Made by a program: the position numbers and the translations under genes. The notes under the pieces were generated by a model. That model was not told the DNA's origin. It saw only the letters and a list, made by a program, of their open reading frames with translations, and ran no database searches. A stretch of 64,000 nucleotides of DNA from Pseudescherichia sp031979925 (GTDB taxonomy: Bacteria > Pseudomonadota > Gammaproteobacteria > Enterobacterales > Enterobacteriaceae), in the NCBI RefSeq assembly GCF_031979925.1, contig NZ_DALZFB010000002.1, positions 186,001-250,000 of the forward strand, written 5' to 3'. Of this stretch, positions 8,904 through 17,800 are shown in pieces; position 1 is the first letter of the stretch; each line of letters begins with the position of its first letter.

Positions 8904-8956
8904 GTTACCCTCGGGTAGCTTGACAGGAGTGCTTTTTAATCCTGTAATCAATAACA

Positions 8957-8983
8957 AAGGGCGGCTACGGCCGCCCTTGTTTA
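8957..8983 (+). terminator. rho-independent terminator of rpsA
   Basis: A 9-bp perfect stem (aagggcggc / gccgccctt) with a 4-base loop is followed by a T-rich tail. It lies between rpsA and ihfB. Confidence 0.85.
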
Positions 8984-9028
8984 ATCTGCCGCTAGTGAAT
9001 ATTCCTGATTAAGGAAACCGGAGGAATC

Positions 9029-9316
9029 ATGACCAAGTCAGAATTGATCGAAAGACTTGCAAGCCAACAATCTCATATTCCGGCTAAGTCTGTAGAAGAC
9101 GCCGTGAAAGAGATGTTGGAGCATATGGCCTCGACCCTGGCCCAGGGTGAGCGCATCGAGATCCGCGGTTTCGGCAGCTTCTCTCTGCACTATCGGGCAC
9201 CTCGCACCGGGCGTAACCCAAAAACTGGCGATAAAGTGGATCTGGAAGGCAAATATGTCCCGCACTTTAAGCCGGGTAAAGAACTTCGCGACCGCGCCAA
9301 CATTTACGAAGGGTAG
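9029..9316 (+). CDS. ihfB: integration host factor beta subunit
   Basis: IhfB pairs with IhfA to form the site-specific DNA-bending protein IHF. The 95-residue protein has the HU/IHF fold and the conserved EIRGFGSFSLHYRAPRTGRNPKTG beta-arm region, with the intercalating proline in NPKTG. It is one residue longer than E. coli IhfB because the end reads IYEG instead of IYG. A GGAGG ribosome site lies just upstream. A terminator separates it from rpsA, so part of its transcription probably starts from its own promoter. Confidence 0.98.
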   Translation: MTKSELIERLASQQSHIPAKSVEDAVKEMLEHMASTLAQGERIEIRGFGSFSLHYRAPRTGRNPKTGDKVDLEGKYVPHFKPGKELRDRANIYEG

Positions 9317-9356
9317 GTTTTGCGCCGCAGCGGCGAAGACGTACTTCTCTGAAGAG

Positions 9357-9377
9357 AGCACCTGCGGGTGCTTTTTT
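9357..9377 (+). terminator. rho-independent terminator of ihfB
   Basis: AGCACC and GGTGCT form a 6-bp stem with a 4-base loop followed by five or more T. It starts about 40 bases after the ihfB stop. Confidence 0.8.
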
Positions 9378-9490
9378 CATTTCTCGCTCCCACGATTTCT
9401 CTCTCTTTCTGAAGCCGCCTCGTAAAACTGCAAAGCTCATACCGACAGCACCGTCCGGTGCCTGCATAATCGCGGCACAAGGAGGTGGCT

Positions 9491-11755
9491 ATGGGTTTGC
9501 CTGTCGTTGCATTTTGTCTGCTGACTGCCGTTCTGCCCCTGCTGTGGCTGCCGAGGCTGCCAGAGACAGGCTGGATAGAAGCTATTGCGGCTGTCGGGAT
9601 CGTGCTGAGTTTTATGCGCTGGCGGAGCGTACGCTGGCTGGCGCTGTGGTTGCTCTTTTTTGCCTGGGGATTGCTGGCGGCGCAGGAGGCTCTCTGGCCA
9701 GCACTGGCGTTGCCAGGGGCGACCCGGCAGGCGGTGGTAAAAATCATTGCTACCGATAATATAACCACGCACCGGGGCGTTATCGAGCAGCTGGACGGCA
9801 GGCGGCTTCTTCCCGCGCCGGGTATCAACCTCTACGGGCAGTATCTGCCGCAACCGGGCTGTGCCGGACAGCGCTGGGAGATGACGCTGAAGGTGCGTGC
9901 CGTGCACGGGCAACTCAACGAGGGCGGCTTTGATACTCAGCGCTATGCCCTGGCCCAGCATCGTCCCGTTACCGGACGTTTTATTCATGCCAGGCCGGTC
10001 GAGCTCCGCTGCGATCTGCGCGCCCGCTATCTTGCTTCCCTGAGCGCGATTCTGGCCCCTTACGCCTGGCAGTCGGTCATGCTGGGATTGGGGATGGGGG
10101 AGCGCACCACGCTCGGTACCGATGTTAAAGCGCTGATGCGCGAGACCGGCACTGCGCATCTGATGGCGATTTCAGGTCTGCATATTGCCCTGGCGGCGAC
10201 GTTGGGCTGGCTGATGATGCGCGGCGTGCAATTTTTTCTCCCCGGCAACAGAATTAGCTGGCGGCTGCCGCTGCTGTTTGGCCTTGCCTGCGCCGCTTAC
10301 TACGCCTGGCTTACCGGTATGCAGCCTCCGGCGCTGCGCACGGTAGCCTCCCTTGCCGTCTGGAGCGCGCTGCGCCTCTCGGGTCGGCAGTGGTCGCCCT
10401 GGCAGGTCTGGCTCTGCTGCGTGGCGGCGATCCTGTTTATCGATCCTGTTGCCATCCTCTCTCAGAGCCTGTGGCTCTCCGCCTTCGCCGTCGCCGCCCT
10501 GATCTTCTGGTATCAGTGGTTTCCGTTACCGCACCTGCCCGGCGGGCGCATCGTGCGCAGCATTCTGAGCTTGCTGCATCTGCAGGTGGGAATGATGATC
10601 CTGCTCCTGCCCATCCAGGTAACCCTCTTTCATGGTATTAGCCTGACCTCGATCGTTGCCAATCTGATCGCCGTACCGCTGGTGACCTTTGTCACCGTGC
10701 CACTGATTCTGGCCGGGATGGTGCTGCACCTGAGCGGGCCGGCGATAATCGAGAGCGGCAGTTGGCTGCTGGCGGACAAAACCCTGGCGCTGCTGTTCTG
10801 GTTTTTACGTCAGCTGCCGGACGGCTGGTATGAGATTGATCGGCGCTGGCTGGGACTGGTCTGGCTCCCGTGGGCGGGGATAGTGCTTTGGCGGCTGCGC
10901 ATCTACACCAACGCGCCGTTTCTGTGTCTGGCGATTGCCATGCTGCTGGCGCTGCCGCGCGGACGTCCTGTCCGCAGCGATGAGTGGGCTGTGCATATGC
11001 TGGACGTGGGGCAGGGACTGGCGATGGTGATTACTCGTAACCAGCGGGCCCTGCTCTATGATACCGGGCTGGCGTGGCCGGGCGGAGACAGTGCTCAGCA
11101 GCTGATCGTTCCCTGGCTACGCTGGCACCATCTCCGACCCGATGGCGTTATCCTTAGCCATGAGCACCTCGATCATCGGGGTGGGCTGGAGACGCTGCAA
11201 AAAGCGTGGCCGGAGATGACCGTCCGCAGCCCGCTGGGGTGGGCTGGGCATCTACCCTGTTTTCGCGGTCAGCGCTGGCAGTGGCAGGGGCTAAACTTTA
11301 CCGTTCACTGGCCGCTGGCGGGGGAGGTAGCGAAGGGAAACAACGGCTCCTGCGTGGTTAAAGTCGATGACGGTCGTCAAAGCATCCTGCTTACCGGCGA
11401 TATCGAAGCGCCTGCCGAGCGGCGCATGCTGAGCCGCTACTGGCAGCATCTACAGGCTACACTTATCCAGGTCCCGCATCACGGCAGCAGCACTTCCTCA
11501 TCGCTACCGCTGTTACAGCGGGTCAACGGGCAGGCGGCGCTGGCCTCTGCGTCGCGCTACAACGCCTGGCGACTCCCCTCAACAAAGGTGATCCGCCGCT
11601 ACCGGCAGCAGGGCTACCGCTGGTACGACACGCCGCACGGGGGGCAAACGAGCATCTATTTTTCCATTAACGGCTGGAAGATCCTCAGCCTGCGCGAGCA
11701 ACTTTTACCCCGCTGGTATCATCAGCGGTTTGGCGTCCCTGCAGATAACGGGTAG
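9491..11755 (+). CDS. ycaI: ComEC/Rec2-family DNA-uptake channel protein YcaI
   Basis: A 754-residue polytopic inner-membrane protein, the same length as E. coli YcaI. ComEC proteins carry single-stranded DNA into the cytoplasm in competent bacteria; in Enterobacteriaceae the role is unproven. The order is an N-terminal membrane hairpin with an OB-like domain (about residues 1-190), the competence domain with many membrane helices (MAISGLHIALAATLG near 220 onward), and a C-terminal metallo-beta-lactamase fold with the SHEHLDHRGG metal motif and HHGSSTSSS. The ATG at 9491 is preferred because AAGGAGG lies 5 bases upstream; a GTG at 9485 overlaps that site. The regulator TfoX/Sxy is encoded 43 kb away in the same window. 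Confidence 0.93.
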   Translation: MGLPVVAFCLLTAVLPLLWLPRLPETGWIEAIAAVGIVLSFMRWRSVRWLALWLLFFAWGLLAAQEALWPALALPGATRQAVVKIIATDNITTHRGVIEQLDGRRLLPAPGINLYGQYLPQPGCAGQRWEMTLKVRAVHGQLNEGGFDTQRYALAQHRPVTGRFIHARPVELRCDLRARYLASLSAILAPYAWQSVMLGLGMGERTTLGTDVKALMRETGTAHLMAISGLHIALAATLGWLMMRGVQFFLPGNRISWRLPLLFGLACAAYYAWLTGMQPPALRTVASLAVWSALRLSGRQWSPWQVWLCCVAAILFIDPVAILSQSLWLSAFAVAALIFWYQWFPLPHLPGGRIVRSILSLLHLQVGMMILLLPIQVTLFHGISLTSIVANLIAVPLVTFVTVPLILAGMVLHLSGPAIIESGSWLLADKTLALLFWFLRQLPDGWYEIDRRWLGLVWLPWAGIVLWRLRIYTNAPFLCLAIAMLLALPRGRPVRSDEWAVHMLDVGQGLAMVITRNQRALLYDTGLAWPGGDSAQQLIVPWLRWHHLRPDGVILSHEHLDHRGGLETLQKAWPEMTVRSPLGWAGHLPCFRGQRWQWQGLNFTVHWPLAGEVAKGNNGSCVVKVDDGRQSILLTGDIEAPAERRMLSRYWQHLQATLIQVPHHGSSTSSSLPLLQRVNGQAALASASRYNAWRLPSTKVIRRYRQQGYRWYDTPHGGQTSIYFSINGWKILSLREQLLPRWYHQRFGVPADNG

Positions 11756-11791
11756 AATATGCGGCTATTTCAACAAGTGCTGGTTTTTTGA

Positions 11792-13540
11792 ATGCATAAC
11801 GACAAAGATCTCTCTACGTGGCAAACGTTCCGCCGCCTTTGGCCAATGATTGCACCTTTCAAAGCGGGTCTGTTCGTGGCGGGGGTAGCACTGATCCTCA
11901 ACGCAGCCAGCGATACCTTTATGCTATCGCTTCTGAAACCGCTGCTCGATGATGGTTTTGGTAAAACGGACCGCTCCGTGCTGATATGGATGCCGCTGGT
12001 GATTATCGGCCTGATGATCCTGCGTGGGATCACCAGCTATATCTCAAGCTACTGTATCTCCTGGGTCTCTGGCAAAGTGGTCATGAGCATGCGTCGCCGC
12101 CTGTTCAGCCATATGATGGGCATGCCCGTCGCCTTCTTCGACAAGCAGTCCACCGGGACGCTGCTCTCCCGTATCACCTATGACTCTGAACAGGTTGCCT
12201 CCTCCTCATCTAACGCACTGATCACCGTCGTGCGTGAAGGGGCGTCGATTATCGGCCTGTTTATCATGATGTTTTACTACAGCTGGCAGCTGTCGATCAT
12301 TTTGATCGTGCTGGCCCCGATCGTCTCGATTGCTATTCGCGTGGTATCGAAGCGTTTCCGTAACATCAGCAAGAATATGCAGAATACAATGGGGCAGGTG
12401 ACCACCAGTGCAGAGCAGATGCTGAAGGGGCACAAAGAGGTGCTGATGTTTGGCGGCCAGCAGGTCGAAACCGAGCGCTTTGACAAGGTGAGCAACCGGA
12501 TGCGCCTGCAGGGGATGAAGCTGGTCTCCGCCTCGTCGATATCCGATCCGATCATTCAGCTGATCGCCTCCCTGGCGCTGGCCTTTGTACTCTATGCGGC
12601 GAGCTTCCCCAGCGTGATGGAGACCCTGACCGCCGGGACCATTACCGTGGTTTTCTCGTCGATGATTGCCCTGATGCGTCCGCTGAAGTCGCTGACCAAC
12701 GTTAACGCCCAGTTCCAGCGCGGGATGGCAGCCTGCCAGACGCTGTTTGCTATTCTCGACAGCGAGCAGGAGAAGGATGAAGGCAAGCGCGAAATTGAGC
12801 GTGCCGAAGGCAACGTGGAGTTCCGCAACGTCACCTTTACCTATCCTGGGCGTGAAACCCCGGCGTTGCGTGATATCAACCTGAACATCGCCGCAGGTAA
12901 AACCGTGGCGTTGGTGGGTCGCTCAGGCTCCGGTAAATCGACCTTGGCCAGCCTGATCACCCGCTTCTACGATACCGACAGCGGCGAGATCCTGCTGGAC
13001 GGCCACGATCTGCGCGAATACAAGCTGCACTCGCTGCGTAATCAGGTAGCGCTGGTATCGCAAAACGTGCACCTGTTTAACGACACGGTGGCGAATAACA
13101 TCGCCTACGCCCGCACGGAAGAGTACAGCCGGGAGCAGATCGAAACCGCTGCCCGTATGGCCTATGCCATGGACTTTATCAGCAAGATGGATAACGGCCT
13201 CGATACTATCATCGGTGAGAACGGCGTGCTGCTCTCCGGCGGTCAGCGTCAGCGTATCGCCATCGCCCGTGCCCTGCTGCGCGACAGCCCGATCCTGATC
13301 CTCGACGAGGCTACCTCCGCGCTGGATACCGAGTCTGAACGCGCTATCCAGGCTGCGCTGGACGAGCTGCAGAAAAACCGCACCTCGCTGGTGATCGCCC
13401 ACCGACTCTCTACCATTGAGAAGGCGGATGAGATTGTGGTGGTTGAAGAGGGCCGTATCGTTGAGCGCGGTAGCCATGCCGAACTGCTGGCGCAGCAGGG
13501 TGTCTACGCCCAGCTGCATAAGATGCAGTTTGGCGCATGA
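11792..13540 (+). CDS. msbA: lipid A-core flippase MsbA
   Basis: MsbA is the homodimeric ABC half-transporter that flips core-lipid A across the inner membrane. The 582 residues equal E. coli MsbA. Six transmembrane helices occupy about residues 15-325. The nucleotide-binding domain follows with Walker A GRSGSGKST (376-384), the Q-loop, the LSGGQRQR signature near 481, Walker B ILILDEATSALD and the switch histidine in IAHRLST. It overlaps lpxK by four bases (ATGA), so the two are translationally coupled. Confidence 0.98.
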   Translation: MHNDKDLSTWQTFRRLWPMIAPFKAGLFVAGVALILNAASDTFMLSLLKPLLDDGFGKTDRSVLIWMPLVIIGLMILRGITSYISSYCISWVSGKVVMSMRRRLFSHMMGMPVAFFDKQSTGTLLSRITYDSEQVASSSSNALITVVREGASIIGLFIMMFYYSWQLSIILIVLAPIVSIAIRVVSKRFRNISKNMQNTMGQVTTSAEQMLKGHKEVLMFGGQQVETERFDKVSNRMRLQGMKLVSASSISDPIIQLIASLALAFVLYAASFPSVMETLTAGTITVVFSSMIALMRPLKSLTNVNAQFQRGMAACQTLFAILDSEQEKDEGKREIERAEGNVEFRNVTFTYPGRETPALRDINLNIAAGKTVALVGRSGSGKSTLASLITRFYDTDSGEILLDGHDLREYKLHSLRNQVALVSQNVHLFNDTVANNIAYARTEEYSREQIETAARMAYAMDFISKMDNGLDTIIGENGVLLSGGQRQRIAIARALLRDSPILILDEATSALDTESERAIQAALDELQKNRTSLVIAHRLSTIEKADEIVVVEEGRIVERGSHAELLAQQGVYAQLHKMQFGA

Positions 13541-14514
13541 TAGCCCGCATCTGGTCAGGCGAATCACCGCTGTGGCTGCTGCTGCTGCCGCTCTCCTGGC
13601 TTTATGGCCTGGTGAGCGGGGCAATTCGTCTCTGCTACCGGCTGGGCATTAAAAAAGCCTGGCGTGCGCCGGTGCCGGTAGTCGTTGTGGGCAATCTCAC
13701 GGCAGGCGGCAACGGCAAAACGCCGGTGGTGATCTGGCTGGTTGAGCAGCTGCGCCAGCGCGGCGTACGGGTTGGCGTGGTCTCTCGGGGCTACGGTGGC
13801 AAGGCGGATCGCTATCCGCTGCTGCTTGACCAACAGACGACGACGGAGCAGGCCGGTGACGAGCCGGTGCTGATCTATCAGCGCACCGGTGCACCGGTAG
13901 CGGTCTCTCCCGTGCGCAGCGACGCGGTAAAAGCCCTGCTCGCCGCGCACGATCTTCAGCTGATAGTGACCGATGATGGCCTCCAGCACTACCGTCTCGC
14001 CCGCGATAAAGAGATCGTGGTGATCGATGGCGTGCGCCGCTTTGGCAACGGCTGGTGGCTGCCTGCCGGGCCGATGCGTGAGCGGGCCTCGCGTCTGCGC
14101 TCCGTCGATGCGGTGATAACCAACGGCGGCGAAGCGCGGGCAGGGGAGATCCCGATGCGTTTGCAGCCTGGCCTGGCCGTGAACCTGAAGAGCGGCGAGC
14201 GCCGACCGGTTAATGCGCTACCCGCCGTGGTGGCGATGGCCGGGATTGGTCATCCGCCGCGCTTCTTTCAAACCCTGACCGACTGCGGCGTAGCAGTAGA
14301 AAACACCGTTGCGCTGGCCGATCATCAGGCGCTCAGCTATCCGCAGGTGAGCGGGTTTATTAAACCCGGCCAGACGCTGGTAATGACCGAGAAGGATGCG
14401 GTCAAGTGCCGCGCCTTTGCTGACGATAGCTGGTGGTATCTGCCCGTTGACGCCTGTCTGGAGGGCGATCAACCCGAACGCCTGCTGCAGGAACTGCTCA
14501 CTCTGGTGCGCTAG
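13537..14514 (+). CDS. lpxK: tetraacyldisaccharide 4'-kinase LpxK
   Basis: LpxK adds the 4'-phosphate to the lipid A precursor, giving lipid IVA. The protein has 325 residues (328 in E. coli). A hydrophobic N-terminal helix (PLWLLLLPLSWLYGLV, about 11-26) anchors it to the membrane. The Walker A-type sequence GNLTAGGNGKTPVV follows at 52-65, and the DDGLQHYRL motif holds the catalytic Asp pair. The ATG overlaps the msbA stop, so synthesis and export of lipid A share one transcript. Confidence 0.97.
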   Translation: MIARIWSGESPLWLLLLPLSWLYGLVSGAIRLCYRLGIKKAWRAPVPVVVVGNLTAGGNGKTPVVIWLVEQLRQRGVRVGVVSRGYGGKADRYPLLLDQQTTTEQAGDEPVLIYQRTGAPVAVSPVRSDAVKALLAAHDLQLIVTDDGLQHYRLARDKEIVVIDGVRRFGNGWWLPAGPMRERASRLRSVDAVITNGGEARAGEIPMRLQPGLAVNLKSGERRPVNALPAVVAMAGIGHPPRFFQTLTDCGVAVENTVALADHQALSYPQVSGFIKPGQTLVMTEKDAVKCRAFADDSWWYLPVDACLEGDQPERLLQELLTLVR

Positions 14515-14555
14515 CGGCACAGTGCCGACAGCGCCCTGTTAACCACGGGAACCGT

Positions 14556-15788
14556 ATGTCTGTGCCGCAACTCTCGCTCACCGCCGCCCGTCATCTCCAT
14601 CTTGCCGCGCAGGGCCTGCTGAAAAAGCCGCGCCGCCGCGCCAGGCCTGCCGATATTCTCTCCTCCATTCAGCGGATGTCGCTCCTGCAGATCGACACCA
14701 TTAATATCGTGGCCCGCAGCCCCTACCTGGTGCTGTTCAGCCGCCTCGGCGACTACTCGCCGTCATGGCTCGATGAGGCGCTGCGCCGGGGCGAGCTGAT
14801 GGAGTACTGGGCGCACGAGGCCTGCTTTTTGCCGCGTGAGGATTTTGCCCTGGTGCGCCACCGGATGCTGGCGCCGGAAAATATGGGCTGGAAATACCGT
14901 GCGGCCTGGATGGATGAGCACGCGGATGAAATTGAGCAGCTGATTGCCTATATCCATGAGAATGGCCCGGTGCGCTCGGCGGATTTCGATCATCCGCGCA
15001 AAGGGGCCAGCGGCTGGTGGGCGTGGAAGCCGCACAAGCGGCACCTTGAGGGGCTGTTCACCGCCGGTAAGGTGATGGTGGTGGAGCGGCGCAACTTTCA
15101 GCGCGTCTACGATCTGACCCACCGCGTCATGCCCCACTGGGATGACGAGCGGGATCTTCTCGCCCAGGCAGTGGCGGAGGATCGGATGCTGGAGAAGAGC
15201 GCCCGTAGCTTAGGTCTTTTTCGCCCCGTCTGGCTGGCAGACTACTATCGTCTGCGCCAGCCCGTATTGCCCGCACTGATGGCGCGCTGGCAGTCTGAGC
15301 AGAAGGTGGTGCGCGTAGAGGTTGAAACGCTGGGAGAGGCGTTTGTTCACACCGACTTGCTGCCGGAGCTTGAGCTGGCGCAGGCGGGCAGGCTGCACGC
15401 CACCCACAGTGCGGTGCTGTCGCCCTTCGATCCGGTGGTTTGGGATCGCAAGCGCGCCGAGCAGCTCTTTAACTTTACCTACCGGCTGGAGTGCTACACC
15501 CCAGCACCGAAGCGCCAGTATGGCTATTTTGTCCTGCCGCTGCTGCACTGCGGGCAACTGGTGGGGCGGATGGACGCCAAGATGCATCGCAAAACAGGCG
15601 TGCTGGAAATTATCGCCCTTTATCTGGAGCCGGACATCAAGCCGGGCCGCAGACTGGAGAGCGGCCTGGCAACGGCCATTGACAATTTTGCCCGCTGGCA
15701 GGGCGCGCAGCAGGTAGTCTGCAAACGCCTCCCGGACGGTCTCTTTACCGACAGGCAAGGCGGGTGGGAAATTGCCGCTGCGGATTAG
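14556..15788 (+). CDS. ycaQ: YcaQ, DNA glycosylase of the HTH_42 (AlkX) family
   Basis: A 410-residue protein of the family of winged-helix DNA glycosylases. E. coli YcaQ unhooks interstrand crosslinks made by nitrogen mustards and related agents, and its active site carries a Q-phi-D motif. That motif is visible here as QID in MSLLQIDTINIV (about residue 46-57). Other conserved stretches are EYWAHEACFLP and HSAVLSPFDPVVWDRKRAEQLF. It lies in the same direction between lpxK and ycaR with 41- and 52-base gaps. Confidence 0.93.
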   Translation: MSVPQLSLTAARHLHLAAQGLLKKPRRRARPADILSSIQRMSLLQIDTINIVARSPYLVLFSRLGDYSPSWLDEALRRGELMEYWAHEACFLPREDFALVRHRMLAPENMGWKYRAAWMDEHADEIEQLIAYIHENGPVRSADFDHPRKGASGWWAWKPHKRHLEGLFTAGKVMVVERRNFQRVYDLTHRVMPHWDDERDLLAQAVAEDRMLEKSARSLGLFRPVWLADYYRLRQPVLPALMARWQSEQKVVRVEVETLGEAFVHTDLLPELELAQAGRLHATHSAVLSPFDPVVWDRKRAEQLFNFTYRLECYTPAPKRQYGYFVLPLLHCGQLVGRMDAKMHRKTGVLEIIALYLEPDIKPGRRLESGLATAIDNFARWQGAQQVVCKRLPDGLFTDRQGGWEIAAAD

Positions 15789-15840
15789 GGGAATATGGTA
15801 ACATTTAAGGCATACCCCTTTCGGTCCCTCAGGAGGAACT

Positions 15841-16023
15841 ATGGATCACCGTCTACTTGAAATCATTGCCTGCCCGGTCTGCAACGGTAAGCTCTACTAC
15901 AGCCAGGATAAACAAGAGCTGATCTGCAAAGTCGACAGCCTCGCTTTCCCGGTGCGGGAAGGCATTCCGGTACTGCTGGAAAACGAAGCCCGTGCGCTCG
16001 CTGCTGAAGAGAGCCGTCCATGA
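15841..16023 (+). CDS. ycaR: Trm112-like protein YcaR (UPF0434)
   Basis: A 60-residue protein of the Trm112/UPF0434 family with one CPVC pair near the N-terminus (ACPVCNGKLYY) and the conserved REGIPVLLENEAR end. Its function in bacteria is not established; in other domains Trm112 supports methyltransferases. AGGAGGAA precedes the ATG. Its stop overlaps the kdsB start by four bases (ATGA), so kdsB translation probably depends on it. Confidence 0.95.
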   Translation: MDHRLLEIIACPVCNGKLYYSQDKQELICKVDSLAFPVREGIPVLLENEARALAAEESRP

Positions 16024-16766
16024 GTTTCGTTGTTATTATTCCGGCGCGTTATGCTTCCACCCGTTTGCCGGGTAAGCCGCTGGTGGATATCAACGGCAAG
16101 CCGATGATCGTGCACGTGCTGGAGCGGGCGCGCGAGTCCGGGGCAGCGCGGATCATTGTCGCCACCGATCACCCTGACGTGGCGCTGGCGGTTGAGGCAG
16201 CCGGGGGCGAAGTGTGCATGACCCGCGCCGATCATCAGTCCGGCACCGAGCGGCTGGCCGAGGTGGTGGAGACGTGCGGCTTTAGCGATGACACGGTCAT
16301 TGTTAACGTTCAGGGCGACGAGCCGATGATCCCGCCGGCGATTATTCGCCAGGTGGCGGAGAATCTGGCCCAGCGCCAGGTGGGTATGGCGACGCTGGCC
16401 GTGCCGATCCACAGTGCGGAGGAGGCGTTTAACCCTAACGCGGTAAAAGTGGTGATGGACAGCGAGGGCTACGCGCTCTACTTCTCCCGGGCGACCATTC
16501 CCTGGGACCGCGACCGCTTCGCCCAGTCGCGTGATGCCATCGGCGACACCTTCCTGCGCCATATCGGTATCTACGGCTATCGGGCCGGGTTTATCCGCCG
16601 CTACGTCACCTGGCAACCGAGCCAGCTCGAGCAGATCGAGATGCTCGAACAGCTGCGCGTGCTCTGGCACGGCGAAAAAATTCACGTTGCCGTGGCGCAG
16701 GCCATCCCGGGCACCGGGGTAGATACCGCAGAGGATCTGGCCCGCGTGCGCGCTGAACTCCGCTAG
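16020..16766 (+). CDS. kdsB: CMP-Kdo synthetase (3-deoxy-manno-octulosonate cytidylyltransferase)
   Basis: KdsB activates Kdo to CMP-Kdo for attachment to lipid IVA, the step that follows LpxK in lipopolysaccharide assembly. The 248-residue protein has the cytidylyltransferase fold: the N-terminal IPARYASTRLPGKPL motif with the conserved Arg and Lys, the NVQGDEPMI metal/CTP motif near residue 97, and the KVVMDSEGYALYFSRATIPWDRD substrate region. It matches E. coli KdsB over its whole length. Confidence 0.98.
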   Translation: MSFVVIIPARYASTRLPGKPLVDINGKPMIVHVLERARESGAARIIVATDHPDVALAVEAAGGEVCMTRADHQSGTERLAEVVETCGFSDDTVIVNVQGDEPMIPPAIIRQVAENLAQRQVGMATLAVPIHSAEEAFNPNAVKVVMDSEGYALYFSRATIPWDRDRFAQSRDAIGDTFLRHIGIYGYRAGFIRRYVTWQPSQLEQIEMLEQLRVLWHGEKIHVAVAQAIPGTGVDTAEDLARVRAELR

Positions 16767-16776
16767 TTTCCTCTCT

Positions 16777-16799
16777 CCCCTCCGTCCGGAGGGGAATTT
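16777..16799 (+). terminator. probable terminator of ycaR-kdsB
   Basis: CCCCTCCG and CGGAGGGG form an 8-base inverted repeat around two bases, starting 10 bases after kdsB, followed by AATTTC. The T tract is short, so strength is uncertain. Confidence 0.6.
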
Positions 16800-16906
16800 C
16801 TTCACTTTCTGCCGCTGTTTTGATCTGATCGGGGTGACATCTCTGTGACGGACGCCCATTATAAAAGGTGTAGTCTGCGTAAGGGTATTCCTGAGAGGTA
16901 GCGTAA

Positions 16907-17800
16907 ATGGAACAGCTGCGTGCCGAACTGAGCCACCTGCTGGGGGAGAAACTCAGCCGCGTGGAGTGTGTCAACGAGAAGGCGGATACCGCGTTGTGGT
17001 CGCTTTATGACAGCCACGGCCACCCTATGCCGCTGCTGGCAAGAAGCTTTACCACGCCGGGGCTAGCGCGCCAGCTGGCATGGAAGATGTCGATGCTAGC
17101 CCGCAGCGGTACGGTACGCATGCCGGTGGTCTACGGGGTAATGACCCATGATGAGCACCCCGGCCCTGACGTGCTGCTGATCGAGCGCCTGCACGGCGTC
17201 CCCGTTGAAGCCCCGGCCCGTACGCCGGAGCGCTGGGAGCAGCTTAAGGATCAAATTGTTGAGGCGCTGCTCGCCTGGCATCGGCAGGACAGCCACGGCT
17301 GCGTTGGTGTAGTGGACAGCACCCAGGAGAATATCTGGCCCTCATGGTATCGCCAGCGGGTCGAGGTGCTGTGGAACACCCTCAACCAGTTTAAAAATAC
17401 CGGCCTGACGATGCAGGATAAACGGATCCTGTTTCGCACCCGTGAGTGCCTGCCGAAACTGTTTGCAGGCTTTAACGACAACTGCGTGCTGGTGCACGGC
17501 AATCTCAACCTGCGCAGCATGTTAAAAGATGCCCGCACCGATCAGCTACTGGCGGTGGTGGGGCCGGGCGTCATGCTCTGGGCGCCGCGCGAATACGAGC
17601 TGTTTCGCCTCTCCGACAGTGCGCTGGCGGAAGGGCTGCTGTGGCACTATCTCCAGCACGCCCCGGTTTCCGAGGCGTTTATCTGGCGTCGCTGGCTCTA
17701 CACCCTCTGGGACGAGGTAGCGCAGCTGGTCAATACCGGTCATTTCAGCCGCAGCAATTTTGATCTCGCCGCAAAATCACTCCTGCCGTGGATCGCCTGA
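16907..17800 (+). CDS. ycbJ: YcbJ, phosphotransferase-fold protein with altered catalytic loop
   Basis: A 297-residue protein conserved in E. coli as YcbJ; its function is unknown. The fold resembles aminoglycoside/choline kinases. The catalytic loop normally reading HGD reads HGN here (H197-G198-N199 in VLVHGNLNLRSML), and the following metal-binding Asp position reads GPGVML. The same replacements occur in the E. coli protein from memory, so this looks like a conserved pseudokinase rather than a recent defect. Its 3' end overlaps that of elyC by 24 bases. Confidence 0.9.
   Translation: MEQLRAELSHLLGEKLSRVECVNEKADTALWSLYDSHGHPMPLLARSFTTPGLARQLAWKMSMLARSGTVRMPVVYGVMTHDEHPGPDVLLIERLHGVPVEAPARTPERWEQLKDQIVEALLAWHRQDSHGCVGVVDSTQENIWPSWYRQRVEVLWNTLNQFKNTGLTMQDKRILFRTRECLPKLFAGFNDNCVLVHGNLNLRSMLKDARTDQLLAVVGPGVMLWAPREYELFRLSDSALAEGLLWHYLQHAPVSEAFIWRRWLYTLWDEVAQLVNTGHFSRSNFDLAAKSLLPWIA

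Noticed and set aside
7266..8957. 563-codon open frame on the minus strand opposite rpsA
   Set aside because: It is exactly antisense to a highly expressed gene with strong codon bias, which removes stop codons from the opposite strand. The product is Val/Asn/Phe-rich and of no recognisable family, and no ribosome site precedes it.
9485..9490. GTG start for ycaI two codons before the ATG
   Set aside because: The GTG lies inside the GGAGG ribosome site; the ATG at 9491 has ideal spacing and gives the E. coli length.
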